The position numbers and the translations under genes are program-made. A stretch of 64,000 nucleotides of DNA from Sycon ciliatum (Eukaryota; Porifera; Calcarea; Leucosolenida; Sycettidae). The DNA is taken from assembly GCF_964019385.1 (NCBI RefSeq), contig NC_088654.1:21522905-21586904 (forward strand), given 5' to 3'. The first letter of the stretch is position 1. Every line of letters starts with the position of its first letter. Below are positions 54,326-64,000 of this stretch, piece after piece. The notes below the pieces were generated by a model. It saw only the letters and a program-made list of their open reading frames with translations, ran no database searches and had not been told where the DNA came from.

Positions 54326-54942
54326 GCCTTTTTTACAGTGTTTGTTTTGGGAGAAACGATCGAGTGTTTGGAATGTAATTATTCTTCATGTTTCTTGCTG
54401 CTTCCGCTTGTTTTCGCTTTGGTTTTGCCATAATGCCTCACACCTGTTTCAGTGACGACGCTGAGGCGAAAGTAATACTGTCATGGGTTGACATGTAGAG
54501 AAACTAGGCCCCAGGGTCTGATGAAGAGGATGTAGAGAGAATTCACTGAGAGCCAGTAATTCATCGAGTCGCACCTGGAACAAAGTTCTGAGTGATGTTC
54601 CTTGAGCCCAGTATCAGTGTTGCCACCGCTGGCCCACCACTTGTAGGTAGCTGGGTAGGTCTAGTCAATGCCTAGTCTACACACGACAACACTTGTGCAA
54701 CAGTGCATCTACAAACAAAAAGTGAAATCGCACAACAGTTGTACAGGTCACAGTATGCACAGAGCACAATATGTACATCACATACTTTGAAACACAATGC
54801 CGTTTTTATTACATAGTGTGGGGTGTTGCCTGATGATTGCGTGAGCATGAGACTTGAAGTAGCAGCAAACAAGCCTTGATTGTCCTTGTAGTTCTGTTGT
54901 GTAGTGTGGACCCTACTACGTTAGTGTGGCCAGGTCCCAATA
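54326..54942. other. Sequence with no recognised feature
   Basis: No exon, repeat or transposon coding region seen. Confidence 0.4.
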
Positions 54943-55566
54943 TTAAAGACAAGTGCATCGATTTTTCAAGTAGGGTCCAGAAGAAAGACAATTAAATTTT
55001 GATACCGGTTTGAATGGCATATCCCCCGCTTCCATACGATAAGCCAAACTTGCCAAATCTCCAATTGTATGCTCACGTTCCCACGTTAAGCCAAACTTGC
55101 CAAATCGGCAATTATTTGCTCACGTTGCCATAGCGGCCAGCTCAGTGATGACGTATGAAAGGCTTAAAACTGCACCATAGAAAGTTCGTTCACTGCAGAA
55201 TTTGTTCATTTTCAATTGGTTTATTTAACTTTATTGTGTTCTTTCTGAATCCAGATGAGACAACATGTGGTGGAGATTGACGAAAGAAATATTTTATACA
55301 AGCTGGATCGACATTTGTGTACACTGTATTCATGTATTGTAAAACTGTGGAGACAATGTGCAATAAAACGATGAAAATGAAATATTTAATGTCGTAGTTT
55401 TGAACGTTTGCTGAAAATGTCTCAGGAGAGATGGAAAATACCAAGTATCTTTTCCTAAAGGAACATTTCCTAGGCACAGTCAGCCTAGGGAAATGCAGGA
55501 GAAGGCCCATAAACAGTTCACGGCACTCACAGCAATGAACACAGCACTTCTTTCACATCGTGAATG

Positions 55567-55967
55567 CAATAACCGAGCCACCAAGCCGAGAGTTGAGGCA
55601 TCATCGAGTCTTTGCCCTCCCCACCACCCACTCCACCCGCCTTCAACGTTCACCCTTGTACTCAACATGCACTCAGTACAACCACCTGCCACCACACTGT
55701 TACTCCCTCCGAGAAATAAATGCATTCAAAAGAGAAGTTACCCCGATCATAGTATCATCTATTTGCACATTTTATTTTTATTTTTTACAAAGATCACTTT
55801 TAAAATGCCAAACATGAGATGCAGCTAGGGGAAGCACGCACAACCTGAATCGTGGCAGTGGTGGTGAGGTTTAGGGAGCTCCGCCGACCTAGGGTCTCGA
55901 CTTCATAGCCACCTAGACGCACCAAGAGTGGGTGGGGAGGGAGAGAGAGAGAGAGAGAGCGGGAGAG

Positions 55968-56028
<61 letters not shown>

Positions 56029-56303
56029 GAGAGAGAGAGAAAAAGAGAGATGCTCCAACCCCCGCTGTAGCCCAGCCTAGGTATAGTATTTTAATCAAGG
56101 TATATCGCCTACCTACCCTCGCAATGGATATACTTCCCTCCTCGTCTTTACTTAAATGAAGCACCCAAACCACGGCTGCCACTAGCCACTGTTTCTCCCG
56201 GTTTATTGTACCCACTCTGAATGATAACACATAGTACTGTCTCTCTCTTATTGGCTACGGCCACCGTGAGAATAAAGATAATAAAATAATTAATTAAAGA
56301 AAT
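55567..56303 (+). mobile_element. Insert with LINE-like 3' end
   Basis: Ends TCTCTTATTGGCTACGGCCACCGTGAGAATAAAG (landmarks CTCTTATTGGC and GTGAGAATAAAG), a variant of the LINE B 3' hairpin and tail. The left part encodes a short RT-C-terminus-like frame (PPHCYSLREINAFKREV). The middle carries a (GA)n run. It may be a decayed LINE B relative or a SINE that borrowed its tail. Confidence 0.45.
55937..56050. repeat. (GA)n microsatellite
   Basis: Interrupted GA run of about 110 bases. Confidence 0.95.
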
Positions 56304-56419
56304 AAGACAATTGATAATGACCAAATTCTGCAGTGATCGACCTTCTCTGTGGTGGAGCTAAGCCTTTCATACGTCATCACTGTGCTGGTCGCAATGGCAA
56401 CGTGAGTATACAATTGGCG

Positions 56420-56990
56420 ATTTGTGGTATAGCGATGACGGCGAGGCTGGAGGAAAAATTGACGGCGCACTGGAGTACTGGAAGAGTCTCAGTTCCCTCG
56501 GACCAGACTATGGCTATTTCCCCAACTCTAAGAAAGCTATTCTACTAGTAAAACCGGAGATGGAAGATTGTGCACAGCAGGTGTTTGCGTCTACCGGTAT
56601 TCAGTGAAGACTGACGGCGTTCGCTACTTGGGTGGTGCAGTTGGTCAGCAGCATTCTATCGACCGGAGCATAAGGAAACATGTAAAAAGTGGGCGGATTA
56701 GATGGAATCCCTTTCCCACATGGCCACAACGCAACCGCATGGCGCCTACTCCTCGTTTATTCGCGGAGTAAGGAGTAAGTGGTATTCTCATATGTGCAGC
56801 CATCCGAGCACTTCCCACTAGATTTATCAGGATCTGGATAGGATATTGGATCGTGATTTCTTTTCTGCACTTATCGGCCCTACCCAGTTTAGTGACAGCG
56901 AGTGTTCTATTCTTGCCATGCCTCTGCAATTTGGGGCATTGCCATCCCAAGGGCCGCTGACCAGAGTATCTGGCAGTGGGAGTCGTGGGT
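56420..56990 (+). pseudogene. Second fragment of the unusual RT lineage
   Basis: DDGEAGGKIDGALEYWKSL, PDYGYFPNSKKAILLVKPE and RYLGGAVGQQHSIDRSI align with the DD...YGYYPNALKTVLLAKE...RYLGGALGS region of the element at 26343-29216. Downstream ALIGPTQFSD and LAMPLQFGALPSQG correspond to the CRMGGLGIP area. It starts exactly at the catalytic DD and has several frame breaks. Confidence 0.65.
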
Positions 56991-57169
56991 TATTCTTTCC
57001 GCACGAGTTTCAAATCTTTATTCTCACGATAGCCAGTGGCCAATAAGAGATAATAGTGTAAGAAAGGAGAAAGAGTGAGGAAGAATTGGGTAGGCAGGTC
57101 CTAGGGGTTAATGACTACTTAAGTGTACGGGCAGGGGTGGTCGCGACACGAGCATACAGAGTTGTGTAC

Positions 57170-58279
57170 TTAAGTGTACGGGTAGGGGTGGTTGCTACAC
57201 GACCATACAGAGTTGTGCAACAGCAGGGATATCTCGGATTTGAAGGGAGTACGAGAAGGGATTTCGCGAAGCTGGGTGGGCAGGCAATTAAAGTAATGAA
57301 GGGCCTTGTACAGGGGAGAATGGAGACAGCGGTCAGTCCACGGAGTTGGCAAGTGCCAAGTACGAGAGCGACGTAAATTATACGAAGGTTGCACGTTGCT
57401 AGCAGTATGCAGCGAGAGTATATGTGGTGGGGCATAATTGTGGCGCAGAGAATGCGCGAAGAGTATATGTTTAACTTTAAAGCGTAAAAATAATGTTGGC
57501 CATTTGATGCGATGCAAAAGGTGGGAGTGTTCTAAGTGTGTGTAAAGGGGAAGGTGGAGACATATTCTGGCGGCTTTCCGCTGGAGTCGTTCTAGCCTGT
57601 CAAGGGAAGTGTGGGACAACGGTGTGAGAGCATTGCTCGCATATGAGAATATAGGTAGTATGTATGTCTGATAGATGTGAGATAAAGAATCACTGGTGAG
57701 TGTAGACCTTAGTCTAAAAAGAATATTGAAAGACTTGAGTGATTTTTTGACTATGTATTCAACATGCTCCGTCCAACGGAGGTCATGCTGAAAGATTATT
57801 CCGAGGTGTTTGTGTTTTTGTGCTACGGTAAGCGGGCTATTCCTGAGGGTGATCTGGGGTAGGTGTTCAGGGGGGCGGTTATTGTGGTAGAACGGGAGAA
57901 TGACTGTTTTCTTCGTGTTAACCAGCAGGTGCCATCTTTGAAGCCAGTCTCCAGCTGCTGTGACACTCTGTTGTAGGTTTCGGGTGCAGTCTTGAAGAGT
58001 TCTCGCTATGGAAATCAGAGCGGTGTCATCTGCAAATTGGCTACAGGTGGTGCCGGGATTCTCACATGCGTGTGGAAGGTCTATGGTGTAGACGAGGAAT
58101 AGAAGCGGCCCAAGAACAGATCCCTGAGGGACGCCGGCAGGGATCTCGAGGAAAGGCGATAGGTCGCAATCCACCTGGACCCTTTGCCGACACCCCAACA
58201 GGTACCGTCGGAACCACTCCAGGGCGTTGCCCTGGACACCATAGTGGGAGAGTTTTGCTAGAAGGCCTGCATGCCACAC
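57170..58279 (-). pseudogene. LINE B3 RT, catalytic half
   Basis: An open frame of 369 codons with GVPQGSVLGPLLFL, FADDTALIS (catalytic), LLVNTKKTVIL, LGIIFQHDLRW and the thumb to PSRTPFKSEIS. It starts at an internal Met (MWHAGLL) just after motif A, which lies across the frameshift shared with LINE B2 at about 58459-58466. Confidence 0.85.
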
Positions 58280-58296
58280 ACGATCGAAGGCCTTGC

Positions 58297-59149
58297 TTAG
58301 ATCGAAAAAGCAGGCATTGACGTGTTTCCCGTCGTCTCTCGCAGTGGAGAGGGTATGGACGAGACGGGCGAGTTGCTGCTCAGTGCCGTCTTTCTCACGG
58401 AATCCGGACTGCTGGTTGGGTAGGTGGGGTGTGATGTGCTTGTAGAGGAGTTGATGTGCAATTTTTCTTGGATTTTTGATGTAGTGCTCAAGAGAGAGAT
58501 GGGTCTGTAGTTTGTGGGTTGGGTTGGGTCACCGGGCTTGGGTACTGGAGTGATGGTGGCATCTTTCCACTCCTGTGGAATTTCTCCGGTTTGGAACGAT
58601 AGATTAAAGAGGGACGATAACGACGGTGCAAGTTCCTTAGCCGCTTCTTTGAGTAGGCGGTTTGGAATAGAGTCAAACCCGGGGCTTTTATTGGTATCAA
58701 CTCCGCGGAGGAGTTTTTCGACCTCAGCTTGGGAAGTCGTGATTTCTTGAAGGGGACTGAGGATGTCAGGGGTGGTGTTGATGGCTGGAGTTTGCTCATC
58801 CGCATTGGCCACGGACAGCTTGCTCTGTGAAATGAAGAATTCGTTGAGGGCAGCGGCTTTTTGCGCTGGTGTCGTTGCAGGAGTTGCTTGGCTGACGAGT
58901 TCGGGTATGCGTTGTTTTGTAGCTGTAGTTAGGTGCTTCATGAGGCGGTGTAGGGAAGTAGAGGAGGCTGTTGAGTTGTTTACGAAATCCGATTTTGCAC
59001 GACGCAGGAGGGTGGTGACCCGGTTTCTTTGGGCAGTGAACGTGTTCCAGTCGTCGGGCGAGTGTGAGTGAAGGTATATTCTGTGTTTTTCTGTGCTTAT
59101 CCTTGATCTCTTTCAAGAGGCCCTTTGATATCCATGGTCGTGCTGGCAC
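58297..59149 (-). pseudogene. LINE B3 linker and RT N-terminal part
   Basis: 58297-58941 encodes FFISQSKLS, SPGFDSIPNRLLKE, ITPVPKPGDP and NYRPISLLST before shifting frame. 58796-59149 starts ARPWISKGLLKEIKDKH and shifts near 59085 in an A-run. Confidence 0.8.
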
Positions 59150-59338
59150 GTTCTTCCTGTCCCAAGGGGGGTGAGTGCGAGTAACTTGGCAGTGTTCTTG
59201 GGGGATGCTCAGGACTTTGTCGCGCCAGGATCGCCAGAAGGTGTCAACTGGGCATGGGTCGTGTTGGTTTGGATGGTGGTTGAGATTTGTGCGTGAAAGG
59301 GCTTCTCGAAGAAGGTGGATAGTGCTGTCTGTCCATGA

Positions 59339-60110
59339 TCAGAATGTGGTGCTTCTGGATCGTGGAGGGGAGTTGTTAATTATGGGGGGGGGGGGCAGTT
59401 GATTATTGATGTGGCCACTGATAGTAGTGTGATGGGATGCGCCAAACGGTGGAAGTGATTGGATATGAATATCATTGGTGTGGAGTGAGGAGATAACAAG
59501 GTCTAGACATGAGAGAGGTGTTTGTCGGTGGATGTAAGTAGGGAATCTGACATGTTGTGTGAGGCCGTATGTGTGTAGAAGAGTTTGTATGTCGTCCCCA
59601 AGGCGATCTGTTCTGTCTGTGGTGAGCCACGCACTGTTCTTGGCATTGAAGTCTCCAAGTAGTAGGAGGTCGTCACCTTCGGCTCTAGCGGTTTTAATGC
59701 TTCTTTCCAGTTCCGCACAGAAGAGGGTGCCATCGCTACGGGGTGGTCGGTAAATGTTTGCAACAACGAGGGAAAGGTTATTGGTGGAAATTCTCGTCCA
59801 TACGCATTCTGCTGCTGTCATTGGTATTGTCAGTACCCTTGTGTTGAAAGGTTCCGCTGTGGACAAGGCAACACCCTCACCAAAGTCCTGTCTGTCAGCT
59901 CTGGTCAGCTTGTAGCCTGAGATTGCATAGAGACTGTCAGGGTCTGATGTGTCAGCCCAGGTTTCCTGGACTGCAATGACTGATAGTTCGTTCTGAGATT
60001 CAGAGCACGAACGGGTAAAGGTAAGTAACTCGTCCATTTTGTTGAATAAGCAACGCACATTGGTGCTGAGAAAGTTCAAATTCATTGACATTGGTATGGA
60101 TTTTTCTTTT
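59339..60110 (-). pseudogene. LINE B3 endonuclease
   Basis: APE-type endonuclease: MNLNFLSTNVRCLFNKMDEL (split: LSTNVRCLFNK), VQETWADT, NIYRPPRSD, LLLGDFNAKN and FGASHHTTIS. The conserved SDH motif reads SHH in this copy, a likely inactivating change; B1 and B2 keep SDH. A TGA stands just downstream near 59340. Confidence 0.8.
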
Positions 60111-60480
60111 AAAATATTCTTATTTTTGTTTTGTTTTGTTTTGTTTTTGCTGTTCCTGATGGAATTCGCGTTATGCTGTTGGCTTCCTCTTCTTGGCCTT
60201 GGAGCGATGCGACGGGATCGCATTGGGCGGTGTCTGTTCCAACTGGTTGTGCTTGCGGCGTCGCTTGCTGTGTGTTTTCCAGTCTCCCTTGTCTTATGTG
60301 ACTTGTTGAAGTAGCGCGAGGCTGCGTTCGTTTTCATCACTGTACATGGTGTCACTCGTGTCGTCGATGTCGCTCGTGCCTGCATCTCCCTCGTGATCAT
60401 GAGGCGTGCTGGTCGCAGTGGCCAGCATGCTGCTGCTTGGTGACGCGGGGCTGTGTAATAGTTTTACCTTGACACTTCTT

Positions 60481-60626
60481 GCTTGTCTTATGGTAACACC
60501 TTGTGTTCCTACTATTCTCACTCCTGCGGTTCTCGCCTTTCTTTTGCTTTATAACCTCTGGTTTGACCATCATTCGGGGAATTCTCCAATCAATCAAGTC
60601 TATACTGTTACACTGGTAGCTTGAGG
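60481..60626 (+). other. Presumed Gypsy-2 LTR end and leader
   Basis: ACTGTTACA followed by CTGGTAGCTTGAGG just before the gag start resembles an LTR 3' end and primer-binding region. The LTR start cannot be placed and no second LTR is inside the window. Confidence 0.35.
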
Positions 60627-61517
60627 ATGGTTGAGATCATCGTTTGCCCTTTGACGTGCCTTGTGCTCCTGGCCGCTATTGCTCTGCTATACGCCGCTTT
60701 CCGTGAGATCCGCCGCGCTCGGGACAACGTGGCTGCTACAGTTGGACGACATCAATTACCTGCTACATCAAGCTCAAGTCCTCCGGATCTAGCCCCGTGT
60801 CGATCGCGTTCTCTCTCCCAGACAAGCCCGAGCGTCAAACGCGTTACCAGAGAACCGAATGTTTTCCATGGCAACCCTTCCGAGTTCAAAGGGTGGGTAT
60901 TTACGGTCGAGTTAGCCTTGAAGTGCTCACCTCAAGGTGACCCGGAGAGCCAAGTTAACTTTGCGGCTAGCTACCTCGCTGGGAATGCGCGTCTTTGGCT
61001 AATTTCTTCCATGGAAGCAGTTGAGCAATTTTCGGATTGGCATTCTTTGAAAAGCACCCTAGCGCGAGTGTGTGGCCCGCACTACGACGGGGAAAGAGTG
61101 CGGTTGGATATGTTCTCTATCCAACAGCGTGGGTCAATTGAATCGTACGTAACGGAGTTTTCTCGGCTAAGTTTACAGGTGCCGGAACTTGACGAACTCT
61201 CCAGAGCCTTGCTATTTGTCAACGGCCTGCACGGTAACATGCGGACCTTGGTAGTGAAGGAACACCCCACTACACTGTCAGCCGCCGCTCAGTCAGCGCT
61301 AGCAGTCGCCTCAGACAGCCGATTTCAGCGCAGACCACCACTGGCGACTGCGCCGGGATTCGCACCACCATCAGGTAGCAGAAAGCTAACAAAACTAAGC
61401 CCCGAGGAACGTGAGACATTACGAGCCCAGGGGGGCTGCTTCGCATGTCGTCGACCAGGCCATATGGCCCAGAATTGCCCGCAGCATCGAGATCACCCAA
61501 ACGGTGAACGTCAGTAA
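60627..61517 (+). CDS. Gypsy-2 gag
   Basis: Structural gag of an LTR retrotransposon, about 296 codons. A hydrophobic N-terminal stretch (CLVLLAAIALLYAAF, residues about 10-24) is followed by a basic run. The capsid-like region has FKGWVFTVELAL, AASYLAGNARLWL, IESYVTEFSRLSLQV and LLFVNGLHG. A CCHC knuckle CFACRRPGHMAQNC lies near the C-terminus. The first ATG at 60627 follows an in-frame TTG at 60621. A membrane-like N-terminus is unusual for Gypsy gag. Confidence 0.85.
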   Translation: MVEIIVCPLTCLVLLAAIALLYAAFREIRRARDNVAATVGRHQLPATSSSSPPDLAPCRSRSLSQTSPSVKRVTREPNVFHGNPSEFKGWVFTVELALKCSPQGDPESQVNFAASYLAGNARLWLISSMEAVEQFSDWHSLKSTLARVCGPHYDGERVRLDMFSIQQRGSIESYVTEFSRLSLQVPELDELSRALLFVNGLHGNMRTLVVKEHPTTLSAAAQSALAVASDSRFQRRPPLATAPGFAPPSGSRKLTKLSPEERETLRAQGGCFACRRPGHMAQNCPQHRDHPNGERQ

Positions 61518-61522
61518 AGCCG

Positions 61523-62539
61523 ATGCGATTACTGACGCAGCAAGAAAAGGCATCACCTGCGTGTAGTGTGTGCTCCGTCTCTACCCGTAACCGATTCAGT
61601 AGCCTCGCTGTGGAGGATGTTGACGATGATGCTGAATGCTCCGAAGCCAATTTCAAGCGAGATGTTACACAAACTATTGAGGCCCAGGTTACCAGCGTCA
61701 ATGTGGAAACGGAACATGAGCTCCTGCGTGTAGAAGGCAAAATCAACGGTCGTCGCGCGCTTATGTTAATAGATTCGGGCTCGACCCATGATTTCATTGC
61801 CGAACAGTTTGCCAGGAGAGTTAACCTGCCAACCGAAATTGGCTCGGAAAACCTGAATGTCACGCTGGCTGATGGAGCATCAAGCTCGTTTCCCATGGAG
61901 ACGACCCATGAATTGAAGGTTATCGTAGGCGACTTCAGCGATAACCAAACCTTCACGGTGTTCCCCCTTCATCGCTATGACGCTATATTGGGGAAACCTT
62001 GGTTAACGCGTAACAATCCAGACATAAACTTCCGGACGAATGAAGTCAGGTTGAACTCGAATGGTTTGCCTTGTGCGTCGCCCAGTCAAAGCGAACCGAC
62101 CGCTCCTGTGGAGGCGATGTTCATATCTGGTCGTCAGGCTAGGCATGCTCTTAGGAGTGGAGACGAAGGTGTTCTGGCATGGGTCAGCGTAGAAGACGGC
62201 ATTGGCAAGGAACCTCCCGACAAATCCACTCAGAACGAGCACCCAGATCTCAAGGCCATGTTCCGTGACTATGACGATCTTTTCCCGGATGATCTGCCAG
62301 GTAGACTCCCACCAGAGAGGTCTGTAGACCACGAAATCCGCCTGGAGGAAGACTCATCACCCCCATCGCGACCTGCCTATCGCCTGCCCAGGCCAGAAAT
62401 GGAGGAATTGAAGAAACAGCTCACAGAACTCTTGAAAAAGGGTTTCGTAGAACCAAGTAAGTCCCCCTTTGGTGCACCGGTGTTTTTGTCAAGAAAGCTG
62501 ATGGTTCGTTACGCATGGTCTGCGATTGGAGGGAGCTAA
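61523..62539 (+). pseudogene. Gypsy-2 pol, first part: protease and RT start
   Basis: Starts 5 nt after the gag stop in a different frame, so expression by reinitiation or frameshifting is possible. The protease active site is DSG at residues 84-86 (LMLIDSGSTHDFIAEQF), with YDAILGKPWL as the second-half motif. The RT N-terminal region (RPAYRLPRPEMEEL, FVEPSKSPFGAPVF) follows. A frameshift at about 62485 breaks the ORF, which then ends at 62539. Confidence 0.85.
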
Positions 62540-64000
62540 ACAAGATAACTGTTAAGAACAAGGCGTGCTTGCCCAATGTGGATGATTTATTCGATACCGT
62601 ACAGGGCGCTAGGTACTTCACGAAACTAGACCTCCGATCAGGGTATAATCAGATTCGCATTCAAGCTGAGGACGTGCCCAAAACCGCGATTAACACTCCC
62701 TTTGGGCATTACCAATTTAGGGTCATGGGATTTGGTCTCACCAATGCACCGGCAACATTTCAATCCATGATGAATACGATTCTTCAACCATATCTGAGGG
62801 AGTTCGTAGTCGTGTTCCTAGATGACATACTCATCTTCAGCAAAACGTGGTCGGAGCATATGCAGCATGTCCGGTCGGTATTGAGCGTGCTCCGGGACAA
62901 CCAGTTATTTTGCAAACGGTCAAAATGTGAATTTGGCGTGGAGAGTGTGCGGTTCCTGGGACATTGCATCGATGGACTGCACATCGCCCCTGACCCAGAC
63001 AAGATTGCCGCAGTAAAGGTCTGGCCCGCTCCGACTTCCGTCACAGAGGTGAGGCAATTTCTTGGATTTACGAATTATTTTAGGCGATTCATAGATCAAT
63101 ACTCATCGCTCTCTAAGAACTTAGAGGAGATAACGGGAAAACATGCACGATTCGAGTGGAACAGCTCTCGGCAACATGCCTTTGAATCGCTAAAGCATGC
63201 CTTGTTGAATGCGCCCCTATTGCGGCTGGCTGATGTGAACCGACCATTCAGAGTGGTAACAGATGCAAGCGATTTCGCCTTGGGATGTGTTCTTCTCCAA
63301 GAACTAGAGCAAGATGCCTGGCATCCAGTGGCTTATGCTAGCCGAAAATTGTCTGCTGCTGAACAGAATTATACAGCTACAGAAAGAGAAACATTGGCCG
63401 TAATGTTTGCGCTAAAGACCTGGCGCATCTACCTCTTTCAACACTTTGAGGTCATTACAGACAACATAGCGGTAGTTTATCTGAAAACAAAACCAAGCAT
63501 TACAAAGAGAGAGGCGCGATGGGTTAAATTCCTAGCTGACTATGACTACACAGTCCGTCACAGACCCGGCAGAGAGAACCCTGCAGATCCCCTTTCGCGT
63601 CGCCCAGATCTCCATGAGAGTAACCTCGTGGAGAATGCAGTACCACGTTTGAATGCTATTGAGTATGCTTTAGCAATGAATGATGACGTGTCCAATACAA
63701 TATCAGATGCCTACCAGAGAGACAAAGAGCAAACTCCCATCATAGAAAGATTGAAGCATTCTCTCCGAGATAATTTGCATGATCGCTATTATTGGGACGA
63801 ATCCACTGATCGCTTGTACCTCAAGGCATCCCCCAATAACCGGTTGTGCATACCACAGTGCGGTGTCCGGTTAAAGCTCATTCAAGAACACCATGAGTGT
63901 GCAACGGCTGGCCACCCGGGTCGTGATCGAACGTACTTCCGCCTAGCACGTTTTTTCTACTGGCCCCGAATGGGTCTCGATATCAAGAGATTTGTCAAAA
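62488..64000 (+). CDS. Gypsy-2 pol, second part: RT, RNase H, integrase start (partial)
   Basis: Open from about 62488 to the window edge in one frame. The RT has LDLRSGYNQIRI, FGLTNAPATFQ and VVFLDDILIFS (catalytic DD at 62821-62826), LGHCIDGLHI and LGFTNYFRRFI. RNase H has VTDASDFALGCVLLQ (about 63259), TERETLAVMFALKTWR and NPADPLSRRPD. HHECATAGHPGRDRT begins the integrase zinc finger. Unlike the element at 32115, the RT palm is intact. Confidence 0.9.

Larger units (their letters stand above)
54943..56423. mobile_element. TTAA element, diverged second copy, interrupted
   Basis: TTAA at 54943-54946 is followed by AGACAAGTGCATCGATTTTTC, matching the terminus at 1647. The left arm runs to CTCAGGAGAGATGG near 55435. 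Right-arm pieces are at 55510-55566 (AAACAGTTCACGGCACT) and 56304-56423 (TTCTGCAGTGATCGACCTTC), separated by a foreign insert 55567-56303. The right terminus is missing. Confidence 0.65.
57003..60480 (-). mobile_element. LINE B3 (reverse)
   Basis: Minus-strand copy with the 3' end at about 57007 (GAATAAAGATTTGAAAC) and the 5' part reaching beyond the endonuclease start near 60090. Same family as B2, without the MITE in its 3' UTR. Its 5' limit near 60480 is uncertain; the region upstream of the endonuclease is Ser/Thr/Asp-rich and resembles an ORF1 C-terminus. Confidence 0.8.

Overview
This window looks like a piece of an animal nuclear genome, most plausibly an early-branching marine invertebrate such as a sponge or cnidarian. 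The only host gene I can support is on the minus strand. It is a run of eleven exons with canonical GT/AG borders, ten of which each encode one fibronectin type III (FN3) domain, spread over about 31 kb. I see no prokaryotic signals: no operons, Shine-Dalgarno sites or rRNA. The taxon is inferred from the gene style and the transposon mix, not from a diagnostic marker.

Layout. Positions 54-31302 hold the FN3 gene, transcribed from high to low coordinates. All introns visible at exon ends are phase 1, and six of the ten FN3 exons are exactly 294 bp. The gene runs off the left edge, because the last exon ends in a splice donor; its 5' part is not seen. Its introns are full of mobile elements: a TTAA-flanked element with about 610-bp inverted arms (1643-4166), foldback MITEs, tRNA-derived SINEs, three copies of a palindromic element with tRNA-like B boxes, a LINE carrying a Harbinger-type MITE inside its ORF (14585-17380), a LINE with ORF1 and endonuclease only (22036-23720), and a decayed reverse transcriptase of an unusual lineage with a zinc-binding and nuclease-like tail (26343-29216).

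From 31.5 kb to the right edge the window is almost wholly nested transposons. There is a Ty3/Gypsy element with two 598-bp LTRs differing at two positions and a 4-bp target duplication (32115-36790). There are two Penelope-like elements with inverted ends (37056-40405 minus, 40535-42218 plus), the first split by a LINE. Next comes a 9.16-kb head-to-tail LINE array (42829-51989), flanked by a single 7-bp target duplication and sitting inside one arm of a hairpin-forming repeat. After that come more foldback elements, a 25-bp minisatellite, a second TTAA element, another fragment of the unusual RT lineage, a reverse-strand LINE (57003-60480), and a second Gypsy element (gag then pol) that runs off the right edge.

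The most interesting part is the insertion record. The LINE array suggests template jumping during one integration event. The Gypsy copy has nearly identical LTRs but a gutted coding region, suggesting it was moved in trans. Several small DNA elements have exact target duplications, and for two of them (a MITE in a LINE ORF and a MITE in a LINE 3' end) the empty site can be read from reading frame or from a sister copy. I found no host defence system, CRISPR array or complete host protein-coding gene.
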